A DNA stretch of 64,000 nucleotides from Prinia subflava. Taxonomy: Eukaryota; Chordata; Aves; Passeriformes; Cisticolidae. The translations under genes were made by a program, and so were the position numbers. The notes below the pieces were generated by a model. It was not told the DNA's origin. It worked only from the letters and a program-made list of their open reading frames with translations, and searched no databases. The stretch covers positions 47,624,767-47,688,766 of the forward strand of contig NC_086251.1 of assembly GCF_021018805.1 (NCBI RefSeq). Direction: 5' to 3'. Shown one piece after another: positions 50,193 through 62,887 of the stretch (positions are counted from its first letter, which is position 1; each line of letters starts with the position of its first letter).

Positions 50193-53100
50193 CAGAATAT
50201 GCCTCATGATGCACATTCATGGGATGATCGCTGTATGAATTGATTAACTCCTTTCATAGACACGATTCTCAGATTTAGTTTTCCTGTTTACATTCTAGTA
50301 AATGCCATTCTTGATTTCAGCATGGGGAGATGTTACTTCTCTACCTTTTGAGCACTAGATACTCTTAGCAATCCAGCACACCATTTAGTGACAGCTGATG
50401 GGTGTTGATTTCTGGCTTCTTATGCAGGTGACATTTAGCCACTGGGCTATTCTTACTGGTGTTTCTTCTTTAACACAGTCTTTATAGAAACAGAAAAGAA
50501 TTTTTCTGTATTTTACATTTTGTAAATATGCCAGTTTTATTCTGGAAGAATGAAGTATCATCTAGTGTAGTGAAAACTCAAATGCACTGGTACTGTGATA
50601 ACTCCAAATATTTCTGGTTGTTAATCATGGATTTTCAGTCCCAGGCAAAATGCACACACACCATAAATATAACTACAATGTAACAGCAACACTTGTCTTT
50701 TGCCTCCTCGGTACTGAGAAGTTTGAGGCTTAAAATAGTGACGTGCTTGCCACACAGATAGTATTAGATAGACAGATGGTACACTGCTCCCACTTTGTAA
50801 TCATACAACCCATATTTCCATGGACCTACCTACTGCCTGATAAGTCAGCATGTGACTACAAAAGGTTAACCTGTCAGGTGTGCCCCGGTAACTGGAGAAT
50901 TGTCAAGTGTTTTCTGCACTGCTGAGCATACTTGTGCATGCTGATTATTTTCTTGGGTTTTAAAATATATCCTTCTCTTACTCTTTTAATAACTCTTGCT
51001 GGAATGGAGAAACATAACAGAAACTGATGTGCCTTCCAAAGAGAATTCCTTCTCTCTTACTGTTTTTATATACACAGCCGTGAAAGTCGTGTTCCCCTCA
51101 TGCATCATTGTGGCTGACTTAGTGGCGTATCCTATAAATAATGTCCAGTTTTCAGGGGAATTGCTAAATTTCCTTTGAGGCTCCTTCTAACATACAGTCA
51201 TGTTGTAAGTGTCCTAGTTTGTTCTTTATCTTTTTTTTTTTTTTTTTTAATGAAAAATTAAATTCATTTTGTAAATAATTCACAATAGTGGCTGCTGTGA
51301 TATCACTGGTTTAAGCACCTTTTCCATTTAACTTTGCCAGGATTATATGACTTTCTATCCCTACTGTGCAAGCTCTGTGGCAGTTGTTCTGGTCCCTTCG
51401 TAGCTAAGCTTATCTCAACAAGATTTCTATTTCTTGGTTTCTGAAATATTACCTTTATTAAGCTTTTGCTTTCTTAGATAAAGTATGAAACAAGCATTGC
51501 AGAGGTGCATTGGGAAACCCATTGTATAAACAAGCAGTATCTTCTTATGAAGATATGAAAGAAACTCTTTATCTGGGAACTCCTCAGATATACAAGGAAC
51601 AAAATTCTGCAGTTTCTCTCCATGCAGAGTCTACTGGTTTTGCTGGGGTTTCTCCAAATAAAAAATCAAATTTTAATACTGGATTATTACCCAGGAATGT
51701 GTTCCCATGGCTTTAAGTAAAGGTTTTCCTTAATTTTTACTTCTCTGAAATAGTCTTTCAAGCCTAAAAAATGCTCTGGCAGGCTTAGTGAGGCATATTA
51801 TCTTTGATCTTTTCTACTGCCCTGCACACAAGTTTGTCTAATCAGATGGTGATTGCCTGGATCCATCACTGTTGTTAACATCAACTGAGGTTTGCAGAGT
51901 CCTTCCTTTCATCTCTCCTAGCTTGTCCTGAGACAGCAGTTTCCAAATTGATCCAAAGCAGCTTTTGCTGGAATTACTATAAGGAATAGTTGAATAATGA
52001 TGATTGGGCAAAATTCATTTATTATTCTTATTATTTTCTGCATGATCATCTCTTTTCTGTGGCTCACTATGGTGTAAAGAAAAGATCTGAATTTAAAAAA
52101 AAGTTTTAAAAAGTATTGGTTTCCCTAGGTTCTTATTCAGGTTCTGAAGCCCATTATTCATAACCTTGTTAGAGTCCTGATCACAACAATTAGTGCATTG
52201 TACAATACAAAAACAGTTTGAATGCTCAGAGCTCTACTAGTTGGCTAACTGACAAGAGAATCCTCAGTTTTCATGTTCTTCAAAAATTTTGTACTATGGA
52301 GCTGGGAGCTGTTCAAAGTTTCAGTGTTTTGCTGTTAATGAGAGATTTTTATGGTTTTATGGTTGTGTGTATACATAATGGTATGGGCCAAAGAAAATTA
52401 TCAGCCTTGTTAGGGACTGATTCCCATCAGTATTCTGCAGCACACAGCTCTCATTCTCTGTCTTTTGTAGGAAAGTGTTTTAATTCCTACTGGAATTCCT
52501 ACTGTGAAATCACATTTGGAGAAACAAAGAAACTGATACTGATGCAGAGACTAATACATCTGCCTTGAGGCTATTCTTTGTTTTTCTTTTTTTTAGCACA
52601 TCCATCCTAGCCCAGCAGAAGGAAAGAAAATGATAGAAAAGGCAAAATGGTTTCTTCATATTTTCTTTTTCATAAACAAACAAAATGTACTGAAGGGTCA
52701 AACTGCTTCAAGTATCAGCATTTAAACTAATCTCCAGATAGCTGGCATTAAAAACAAATCTTCTTGTTGAGACTCAGTTTCTTCAACCTTGTTTTGCAAC
52801 CTCCAGTACTAATTGGTGCTCAAGATACATGGTGGACTGGCTGGCTTTTATATTTATTTTCATCAGTAAAGCCTCTCTCTATTGTCAATAAATTATTCAG
52901 TCCTTTGTGCGTATAGATGATCATTAATACTGATTCTTACTAAGCCTCTACATACACACATGCATACATATATAAAAAGTTTTACTCATTTTACCTAATG
53001 GAGTTATAGAGTGATCTATTGAGACATGACACTGTGTGCATGTTGTAAATAATTCAAGAATGAAAGAAGCTGCCTGAGCCTTCAGAATAAATATTGCACA

Positions 53101-53860
53101 TCACCTAAAATCAGACAGACATCAGACATTTGATTTCACTTCTTTAACATCCCTTAGGTAGCGAAAAATCAGTTTCTTTGAAAGTACTGCTGAGCCAGAT
53201 CTAAAATATTTTCTCTCCCTCCCTCAATGTATGCTTCTCAGTGAAGTCTGAGACTGTAAAATATTTTACTTGCTAAATAGCATTAAATTTTTAAAAGTGT
53301 GATGGTGCCTTAGTACCTCTGAGTTCAACAGAAAAATCATGAGTATTCATTCTAGCCAGATATTTTATCAGAGAAAGGAAAAGATTTTCAGTGTTTTGGA
53401 TTCTGTTGCAGTGATTTCTTGTTGAGGCTTTTCAACGGCCTGTAAGTAAGAAAAATAGCATTTAGGACACTTACCTGTTGTAAGTTAGCATTTGAAAATC
53501 ACTGGTGAGCAAAGGCTCAGTGTCTGTTGGTCACAGGTAACTCAGTGTGATCTTCTCCACCAAGCTGTGAGTCAAGGACACTGTCTCAGGGACAGCAAAA
53601 TGGTCTGGATTTCATGTAACTCTATGCACATAAATTGGTTCACCTGCCTGTTCAATTGTGCAAAAAGTATCAGAGGCTGAGAATGATTTTATTTTGTGCG
53701 TGTTACTTTTAACTATTTTTTTTTTCTGGATGGCTGGCTTGCTCAGAGTTCTGACAACAAGCTGGAAGAGTTTTTCCCTTAGGACTTAGTCCAGGGTCCA
53801 TCACTAGGGAAAGAGTGGTGTTTGTGCTCATTCGCTTCCTAACCCCCACAAACCGTGCAG
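50193..53860. other. Gene-free DNA, T-rich with a T18 run
   Basis: No exon or recognisable transposon is seen. A T18 homopolymer is at 51231-51248. A 116-codon frame (52218-52568) has no family features. 52953-52980 holds a degenerate (CATA)n-type stretch. Confidence 0.4.
51231..51248. repeat. T18 homopolymer
   Basis: Eighteen consecutive T, followed by an A-rich stretch. No retro-element body is recognised next to it on the minus strand. Confidence 0.9.
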
Positions 53861-54063
53861 CAGCGCAAATCCCAAAAGCTGGGCCCTGCTGCATTCCCAC
53901 CCCAAAGAACTGGCATTACAGGATGTCTGCCACGGCAGCTCACACAGCCGTGGCACACGGCAGAGCAAATCCCAAAAGCTGGGCCCTGCTGCATTCCCAC
54001 CCCAAGAATTGGCATTACAGGATGTCTGCCACGGCAGCTCACACAGCCATGGCACACGGCAGA
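53861..54063. repeat. Two-copy tandem duplication, unit about 100 bp
   Basis: Copy 1 (53865-53964) and copy 2 (53965-54063) are nearly identical, each running from gcaaatcccaaaagctgggc to gtggcacacggcaga or catggcacacggcaga. I see only about four differences: one base at the start junction, a one-base indel (cccaaagaac against cccaagaatt), a C/T in the same place, and G/A in gccgtggc against gccatggc. The similarity points to a young duplication or to array homogenisation. The unit is G/C-rich with several CpGs (gccacggcagc, acacggcag). Open frames of 87-144 codons run through it in several registers on both strands, which follows from composition and not from coding. Confidence 0.95.
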
Positions 54064-56478
54064 GCCGGCTGGGCCAGGCACGGAGCGAAGGGAAAGCAGG
54101 AGGCAGCCTGGCTCTTGAAGCTTCTGGGGAGACAAAAACAGCTAAAACAAAGCTGTGCCCTTTTACTTGGTTTTCTTGGCTAAGCCTCTGGAGATTTTGT
54201 GAGTTTGCGCTGCATATAATTAAAAATTCATTAATTAGGGTTAATTTAAAAACTGAAAACAAATTTTCAGGCTAGTTAAATCTTCCAGAATTCTTGCCTT
54301 TTTAAAAAAGTTAATTTGTTAGAGTTTGGAAGGCTGACATAGGAAACTGTTCGGTTACACAATAGCTTGCCATGAAACATTCGCCTCAATGATCTGATTT
54401 ATTTCCAGCTTATCAACCATCTTGATAGTTTGGAAGGAAAATTACAATAGATTTCCAACAGCAAGAACAAAATATTGCATAAAACACAGCCCCACCTCTC
54501 TTCTTTTCTTTTTCACAGTCAATGCCAACAACATAACCAATTCTGTGAGACTCCATCAGTCCCAAGGTTAAATTCAATTTTTAAAAAAGATTGGGAAAGG
54601 AACAGCAAATCACTTTTCTCCAGATAAACATTTATTTAGCTGTATTTTTATGCTATTATTGAAGATGTGTGTGCATAGAAATAATTGTATAAATTATTTT
54701 TTTCAAAAGTTGTGATGTGAATATATTTGATGATGATCATCACAACCTGTCTGATGCCATGGTGCTGTGCCAGCCAGTTGTGAACTGGCCTGGCTGTTCA
54801 CTTCCACGTGCCTCCAAGCCAGCTGGGTATGGGTAGGATCTGTTCCTTGGGGTTTGCTGGAAGCAAGGTCTTGCCAGTGTTCCAAGGCTCCAGTTCTCTC
54901 ATGATGCACTCATAGCTCACTGAGGCTTTGGGCTATGTGGAGATCTCAGTTACCATCTGCCCCTCCAGGAGAAAGGCACTCTCAGTACTCCATGGTCTAA
55001 TCAGTGTTTCAGGCTTGTAGGATCTGGTCTGCCCTCCTTCACCTCAAAATTTTCCTAATGTGCAGTGACCACTGTTTACCTGAACAGAAAATACTGACAA
55101 GTCTCTGAGCAAGAAGGTCCACTAGTAACACTTCCATCTTGTGGATCCCTACGAAGAAGAAAAGCATTGTTTCAAGGAGAAGGACTTTGGAGGAAATGAA
55201 AGTCAGTAAAAACCTCAGTGGGTCACAGGCATCACCAAAGGCGACACTTTGAGCGTGTTCTGGCACTTTCCTGGGGAAGGCAGCTCTGGAGTGGATTCCT
55301 TAGGCCACCATGGGCACCAAAAGGCAGGTGCTCAGTGTGCAACTCAAACCAGAGCTGGTGGTTTGCTAGAGGTGTATCACACTCTACAGTCTGTAATTAC
55401 AAAATTTTTCTAGTGGCCACTGCTGGTAGGAATGATTCTACTTTTAATCATCAAGACGATTTCCAGCACTAGGAAGAGGTTTTAGACATCTCCCAGGACA
55501 CTTCCTTTGCCCACAAATGAAAATATGATGGTCTTAAACATGGTTTAAAAGGCTATAAAGAACAAATAAAACTCAAATCTCCAATGCTTTGTTTCTCAAC
55601 CTGTTCTGAACAAAACATTTTTTATGGAATATTTAAACATATTAAGCGTTTCTGTGGTCAATTTGCTGGTGCCTGAAGTGAATATGATATTCATTACAAA
55701 GGTTTGAGTTTTCTTGCCCAGAACAGAGCTGAAGCATTGGATTTTCCTTTGTAACCTTCACAACAGGCAACACATAGTTCAGTAAAGCTAAGGCTGAGTA
55801 AAGTCGCAGGGAAAGGTTTTGTGATGTGAGCATATAAAGCCCACGACTTGTTCCTTCCCATGCTTGAGAGAGGTAATTATGGTATTTCAGGATATACAGT
55901 GACAGATGGACAAAGGTATGCTTTTATATTTATCCACAAGTATAATTTAATACCCACTTTGAGCAGAATTGCTCTGTGTATTCATTTGCATAATTGGAAG
56001 GGGCTTGACATATCTAGCTGCATTTTCACTTCCAGTGAGGCTAATCTTCTTTTTCCCATGGTCTGATTAAACTTGCAAGTGTCTTGTATCACAACCCTCC
56101 AATGCTCACACTGCTATCGGGAGAGAGTTTTGATTTGTTCAAGGAACAAACATTGCTGATGTTGCTGACCCTTAACAATACCATTTCCATTGCCTGGCCT
56201 TGCTGATTAACTGCAGTGGCCATCTCCAAAGGGTGTTACTATCTCTTGTGTCAGAAAGGACTTCAGCTACTGAAAAGTTTGTGTGGGGATGTTTTGTTTT
56301 CTTGTCATGTGCAAAAAGGTGAACTGTTCTCATTTAGAAGAAAGCAATAAGGACAAACAGATGCTCAGCAACAGCCCAATTAATTATCCATTTTATAATT
56401 TCAAACTCCTCCAAAGCATGTCTCTGGTTTTACTGACAGATGACTTACTTTTATGTTTAGCTGCTTCCTCACTCCATT
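54064..56478. other. Gene-free DNA, GC-rich start then AT-rich
   Basis: 54064-54120 continues the G/C-rich islet of the tandem repeat (gagccggctgggccaggcac). The rest is AT-rich without exons or recognised repeats. A TATAAA-like box (gcatataaagcccacg, about 55830-55845) is present but has no supporting start-site context. Confidence 0.35.
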
Positions 56479-56492
56479 GTTTCCATGGTAAC
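56479..56492. promoter_or_regulatory. RFX X-box-like near-palindrome
   Basis: gtttccatggtaac fits the two-half-site layout of RFX-family X-boxes (GTNRCC and RGYAAC). The right half, ggtaac, is perfect and the left half has T in place of a purine. Surrounding sequence (56360-56580) is complex and non-repetitive, with a homeodomain core (caattaattatcc, 56378-56390), so this may be an enhancer-type element. RFX factors bind such sites in ciliary and neural genes; no target gene can be named here. Confidence 0.4.
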
Positions 56493-58381
56493 ACCTCTGA
56501 AACATTGCTTCTTTCTGAGGAGATGAAACGTAAAGTGGCTGGAATATCTGAGTGTTTAAATATTAAATGAAAACAACAGAAAAATGGTGGAGTGAGTCAG
56601 ACATTACAGGCAGGTGACACCTACAATATCTGCTAGTAAATTGGACTATGGGGTAGCACTACCTTTACTGTTCTCCTACTACAAGCTGAAAACAGCAGCC
56701 AGCTCTTAGGAGTTGTCCTGAGCCTGGGGTATCCTGATGCTGAGGGGCAGCTGAGCACACTTATGACCAAGCCTGGCTAAAAGAGCCTGCTGCTAAACTC
56801 TGCAAGGAGTTAGGAGCAGCAAAAAAGTTAATTTACAGGAGTGCTGTATTTATTACTTGCCAGCAACAAACATTTCTTGTTAAAATTGGCAATAGCAACA
56901 AATTTTCTTGGTATTTTGCTGTAAAATCTGTTAGGAAGCTAACATGGAAATACTGTAAAACACGTTCCTGCCAACGTTTGAAAATACACCGACTCTTGCT
57001 TTAACCGTGTCTTTTCATTAATGGTAATAAACATCACTTGTCTGGGTTTGGAGAGGGCTGTGCTGCAGATGTGGCCATTTTTGTAAATTTAAAGGGAACT
57101 TCTACAGAGGATCCTTAATGTGCTGCAGCTACAGTGATGTCTCTCTCCTGCTACACCAACCTTTTTCGAATTCACAGTACAAGACTTGATCTTCAAAGCA
57201 GAGGTAGTGGTGCTCATTTCCCCAGTATAGTTTGTTTCACTCACCCTTCTGATCCACTTTGATTCAGCTTCCCTCTGCCTGCTCCCACCAATGACTGTGC
57301 CCAGCCCACTGGCTTAGATCTCCTGTTCTTGTGTACCAAAGCTCTCCCTTCCTTCCCTTAAATGCCTCCTTAGACAAAAACCTCTCTCCTCCCTGTTCTG
57401 AACCTGAATTTCAAACCAGCATTCTCAGTTCTCTCCTCTTGTCTGAACATAATGGGGAGCAAATTAACCCCCCCTTTCTTATCTTTTCCACGTGAGACAA
57501 CATGAAACAGCAATGAAATAAATGCCCTGAATTCCTCATACAAAACACTCCATTGAGCACTATTCTCACTCACTTGATTTCTCTGACTGCCATTCCCTCT
57601 AGTCTATCATTTTACATGATTTTATACACTGAATTTTTCTTCCTAGGCCAAGATTGTTTTCTTACTGCTGCCTATAAAAGAACCTGATTTCTACTAACTT
57701 AACAGAAATAAATGGTAAGAATTTTCTTCTGCTTCTCTGATTGACAGTCACAATTCCTTTTTGCTTTAACATTAAAGGTTTTCAATAGAATAAACTTTTG
57801 TTTTTGAAAATCTGTGGTCATATGAGGAGGAAAATTCCCAGAACTACCCAAGCTCTGCTCACTAGCAGTGTTAAAAAAAGATGCCAGCCAAAGTAGGAGG
57901 TGTAAATTTTCTTAACATTTTTCACCATAATTTTAAAAGCTTTGATAGGCAGTCAAACGGCAATTTCAGTATAAAAATATTAAGTTTCAGAACAAGCCCA
58001 CTCAACATTAGGGAGAGTTGGTGTTGCCCTAGGAAAAGGGAATTAACAAGATGACCTTTCCAGGTCTTTCAAGCATGTGTTCTACAAGTCACCGAATAAA
58101 GACAGTTCTCACCTTTCCAATATTGTTGTTTCAAGGACATCAGTCAGGACACATGTTCCTGCACTTGTATACACAGTGTTTGGAGTTGCAGTTGTTTTTT
58201 TCCATAATCACTAGGATGAATACTTGCTCTTCTTCTCTTTCTAATCTAACAAGGGAAAGGAGCTGCCCTGTGAAATCTCTCCCAGCTACCCCAACGGCAA
58301 TTTCACTGGACCTCTTTGGCCTTCAGGTTTTCAAGCACTGACACTACCTTGAGGGTTTCTTTTTGGTGAGAGAATTCTCCA
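56493..58381. other. Gene-free DNA, nothing coding seen
   Basis: Several short open frames and no exons or repeats are recognised. Confidence 0.4.
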
Positions 58382-58410
58382 AATACACAGGAAGCTTCCT
58401 CCTGTGTATT
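58382..58410. repeat. 11-bp perfect inverted repeat (hairpin)
   Basis: aatacacagga (58382-58392) and tcctgtgtatt (58400-58410) are perfect reverse complements around a 7-base loop (agcttcc). No longer stem is visible in the flanks. Confidence 0.9.
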
Positions 58411-61400
58411 CATAAGATCACATCAGCCTGTGGTTTAGGCTAACAACACATAGCTGTTGAAAATTTTTCTCAGTGTAAGGATCAATTTTTGCTTAGTTAA
58501 TGGTCCTTCTCAATATGAGAGACTAGCAAAGGGGTTTGGAAAGAATTCCCAGTAGGTATGAAAGCTGAAAAAAGTGTGGTCGACTGAAGTGTCTGAAGAT
58601 GTCTCCTCAGTAGCTGTTTTGAATTTCACTTATTTCAGATACATAAAACTTTCCTGAGAGAAAAAAAGTGGAGAGCATTTTGTGGAGCTGAATTTAGTTC
58701 TTTTATCTGGGAGTGGAATGAGATTATGAAGAGCAAATAAATGTGTTGTATACTGATGGAAAAAAGTGCTGTGATTAGCCCCAGTCCCTTGTGTTTAGCA
58801 TGATGTCAGCTAACCTCATTCCTCACAGTTAAGGGTAAGCACAGTCAAACTTCCCCAATCCTCTGGGAGTAGGGCTTAGAATCAATACTAAGCTTGAATC
58901 CATGTGTAGATTTGAAGAGGAGAAAAGAACTCTGTTTTACAGAGAGAGGGAGAAATGAAAAATTTGCACTGGACCTAGAAACTCAAGAAGTGGGGAACAA
59001 AGTCTTGTAGCAAACAGGAAAACCATAAGGGAAAGCAGAGAAATAGGCAGAAGAGAAAGTGACTGCGAGAGCAGAAAGGAATAGAAAACCAGTGGCAAAA
59101 TGAAAACATAGTAAAGTTGACACTGAAATTCACTGGAGACAGCAAATTTGAGAAACTGAGAAAGACAGGATGTGTGTGGGGAGCATATGCTGTGTAATAG
59201 TCCCTGCAATTTAACCCCCATTTCAGTATGGCTTTATGCACATGCATGAGTTCTTCAAATCTGGGAAGGATTTAATCAGGTGCCTATATCCCTGAGAAAT
59301 CTAGAGGGCTTTAGATGCTGTGATGAATCTGGAGGGCTTAGATAATATTGATTTAAGGGTGCACATATTGAGGTTTTTCTAACAAAATCCCTTTTTTAGC
59401 TAGATGTTGATTGAAACCTTATGAGCAGGACACATTGAATACTACTGATATGCATAATGTCTCTCCTTCTGTCCTGCAACAAGAAATTTTGGTGGGCTTG
59501 AAGAAATGAACAGAGCCAATGTACCTGTAAGCTAAACCTGTAAGCTACATGTAAACATGTACTGATGTAAGCTAAAATTTGTTAACAGCACATGTGGGAG
59601 ATAAAGAGTAAATTGATCTTATTTTCTTGTACTTTAAAGATTACATCAAGTGAATAGATCTGGTTGGTCCCATTTGTACTTACTGTATGGCAGGAAGATT
59701 ATATGCATCAGCTTGACCTCCTTCCTGTCCTTATGTGAGGTTGCTCATGGCATGAAGGACATGAGAAACTCTTGCTTGTAGCACCTCTGCATGCTGTTGT
59801 TAAACTCCGAAGTGGAGTTTTGGTGAGTGTGTGGGTCCTAGCTAAGTGTTGAATGTGCATTGTAACCACAGATGCTCATCAGAAATACAAAGTAGTATTA
59901 CCCAAAATTATTAAAGAGAAAACAGCAGTAAGAAAACTGCACGACATAAAACACAAGGGAGGACTTGGGTAAGTGAAAGGAAAATGTGGTTCCATGTTAC
60001 AATGTGAGACTGACTTCTTCAGAGCATTTAAATTTTGGCTCACAGTTCAGTTATTTACAGCCTTGAAAGCAAAAGAAAGGTCTGAGTTAAACTACAGAAA
60101 TAGCTCTTTATTAAGGAATACTTCTGCCTTTGAAGCATGCAAAAGTACTATGTGATGACACAAGTGGCAACTGTCCACTAGAACTGGGAGGTAAAAATCT
60201 GAGGATGCATAAAAAGACATGGAGGATCTTAGCACCTATGAGTCCTGAGTACCACAGCTGGAGCTTTTCAGAACTATAGTGGTCCCAGTTCTGGGTTTAT
60301 CCATCACAGAGGCTCTAGCTGAACCCACAGTGCTGATGCCAACAATGGATCTGCTCTCTGAATTTCAAGTATGGTTCAGCAAAGCACCTTTCACCAGTGC
60401 TTAAAGAACCATCTGGGTGTATATATATACGCCTAGGGAGGGAGGGTGCCTGGAGTTACAGTTCAACACTTAAATATTGATGTGCTTTCTGCAAGCTTGT
60501 ATTGTCAAGACATATTTGTGTGCCCTCCTAGGTCCCAAATAAACACAGGATTGCTTCTTCCTTGACAGTCAGGTGATCATGGACAGTGCCAAGCTAAGGT
60601 TCTCTCCGTGGTTCCCTTATACAAACCACCTGGGTCAACTAGCAAAGGCAAGATCCCAGTCTCTTTTCTCACCAAAGCCTTTCCACTCAGTTAAATTTTT
60701 ATGGCTTATGGGAGACTTTTGGGTCCTTTTTTAAGGGACCATTGTTGGCTTTTCTTTGATATTACCTCTTGACCCTGCAGACGGGACAGAGGGGTTGATA
60801 CTGGGATGCCAGTTGTATCAGTCAGAAAAGTCAGACTTGGAAAGGCTCCTAGGGCTGGCTGGGTACCTGTCACAAACAATCACCTTCTAATCTTCCAGAG
60901 CTTTCCAGCTCTTCTGTGCTGGAACAGCCTTCATGGCCCAACTACCAGGGCCTCAGCTTCCAGTAAGTGTGCCATGCTGCTGCTTTTTCTGCTCCTTTTA
61001 GGGGGTGCCATAGAAAATTAATCCAAACATCCTTCTTCTTCAACTCTCAGCAGCATCAATATTTTCTTCTCAGATGAGCTGCTTTCATGGATCTCCTGTG
61101 AGACACTTCCCTAATTTAAAACCTTTTGCCTGTTTCTCAGTTCAAGATACTAATTGTGCTTGAGATGAAAAACAAGCACATTTGGCAGTGCTAGATGAAA
61201 CTAACATTAGTATGTGCTTCTAGTGAGACATTTTGGCGTGGGACATACACAAAAGTTAAATTATCACAATGATAAACACGGCAATAAGAAAGAAGATTTG
61301 TTTCTTGTGTTTGGCTTAAAGACAAGTGCTATTTAATATTTTCTTTCTCTACACTTTGTTTTGATGACATTTCTCAAAAACTTTCAATTTTCAAGTGTAA

Positions 61401-62689
61401 TTCTTTTAGCAGTCCTAGATGTAGTCTGGAAAACATTTTGTTCTGATTATACTGGAAACAGAACATCTGAGGTATCACCAAACCACTCACTGTTAAAGCA
61501 TCACTCAGAAAACCATGTGTGTCTCACTCTTTTTTTTTTTGAGACTATTAATGGAAGGCTTCACTGAATTTATATACAGTTGTTCTTCTTGCAGTAAGAG
61601 ATAGCAATAATTTCAGATTTAAAAAATAAATGCAGATTTCTCTAATGTCACCTTATGCAGGAAGCATTTACTTCTCTTTGCCCCCAATATTGTATCACTG
61701 AACCCTCATACACAGCATGGATGTCTTAAATAAGATGGAAGTGTTAGGACACCATTCTAGTTACAACCTCCATGTGAATGGCTCAAATGTACTCAAACAG
61801 ACCCTCCTGGTGAGAGGTAACTGGAGCTGAATTCTGCAGCACACCTTTTCCCTTTGGGACATCCTACAGAAAGACTTACCTTATGCATTTCTCAAAGAAC
61901 AAAAGTGATCCGGAGTTCTGTTCTGAAAGTTTAGTATTCAACAAAAATTTTTAGGCTGCCCTGTGATCACCAGACTGATTAAAAATGCTAATCAGAAGCT
62001 TGTATGATTAGGAGATTAGTACTGTCTGAACTTTGATCTGCTTCGTTTGTGTACACAGGAAAAGGGAGAGACACACACCATCATGCTGAGAACTGCTTTC
62101 ATGGATTTCTCCTCTGTAAGGGATTCAAGAAAGCATTCTTCACTGTTTTGGTTCTTGTTTCTTTCTTTCAGTGGTTCACAGGGAAGGCCTCAGGGTTTCT
62201 ATAGTCACTGTTAACTCTAAACCAGACAACTTTTTAACAGCCAAAAAAAAGGAAAAAAACTCTATGTCAAAACAGGCAATATTACAATTGCATTCCTGTT
62301 ACTAACCATGTGCTTTGGTTTGATCCATGTGATGTTCATAGGATCTGACAGAATTAATGAAAATCCTTCACATGTGAAACTCAGGACCTCTAACAATGGT
62401 TCACTTCCATGGTCTTTGTGTAAACAACACATTGACACAAATATGGAATATCTGTGAATGACAGCCTCAATTCCAGACACTTACTTAAAACTTACCTTAA
62501 TTGTGGCAAAGTGTCATTGCATGTCTTAGTATTAGTACCTCTTCAGATCAGGAGTGCCATGGCTTTGAAAATGTCTTCAGTGTAGAGAGTAAATAAGTGA
62601 ATAAACACAGTAAATATAAAAATCACGAGCAACTTTCATCAATTTTGGGAAGAGACCCAACCATTAGAACAGCCTCTTTGAAGTCCTTA
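58411..62689. other. Gene-free DNA with a purine-rich stretch
   Basis: 58905-59170 is purine-rich on plus (gagagagggagaaatgaaaa and similar). 59298-59343 holds a two-copy imperfect repeat (aatctagagggctttagat and aatctggagggcttagat). 59528-59575 has three copies of gtaagcta. A T11 run is at 61530-61540. No exon or transposon is recognised. Confidence 0.4.
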
Positions 62690-62887
62690 TAAGTGAAGAA
62701 CAGTCAGGCATTGGAACAAGCTGCTCTGGGAAGTGATGAAATCAAAAACCCTGGAAGTGTTCAAAAAATGTATAAATGTGGCACTTGGGTATGTGGTTTA
62801 GTGGTGAATTTGTCATTGCTGGGTTAATGGTTGAAACCAATGATCTTACAGGCCGTTTACAACCTTAATGATACTATTATTCTAAGC
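62690..62887 (+). mobile_element. CR1 LINE 3' tail, old copy, sense on plus
   Basis: The sequence follows a CR1 3' end: cattggaacaagctgctctg, gaagtgttcaaaaaatgta, gtgtggcacttggg-like text (aatgtggcacttgggtatgt), gtttagtggtg, ttgctgggttaatggttg and aatgatcttacaggc. The terminal octamers are eroded (ttaatgatactattattcta). About 0.2 kb is kept. The UTR type (ending 'gtttagtgg... gatcttaaagg') differs from the copies at 32768 and 37399, so a further CR1 subfamily is present. Confidence 0.85.

Noticed and set aside
53815..54262. Several overlapping frames of 87-144 codons on both strands
   Set aside because: They run through the GC-rich tandem duplication, which lacks stops for compositional reasons. 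The apparent repeat protein is only the DNA repeat translated.
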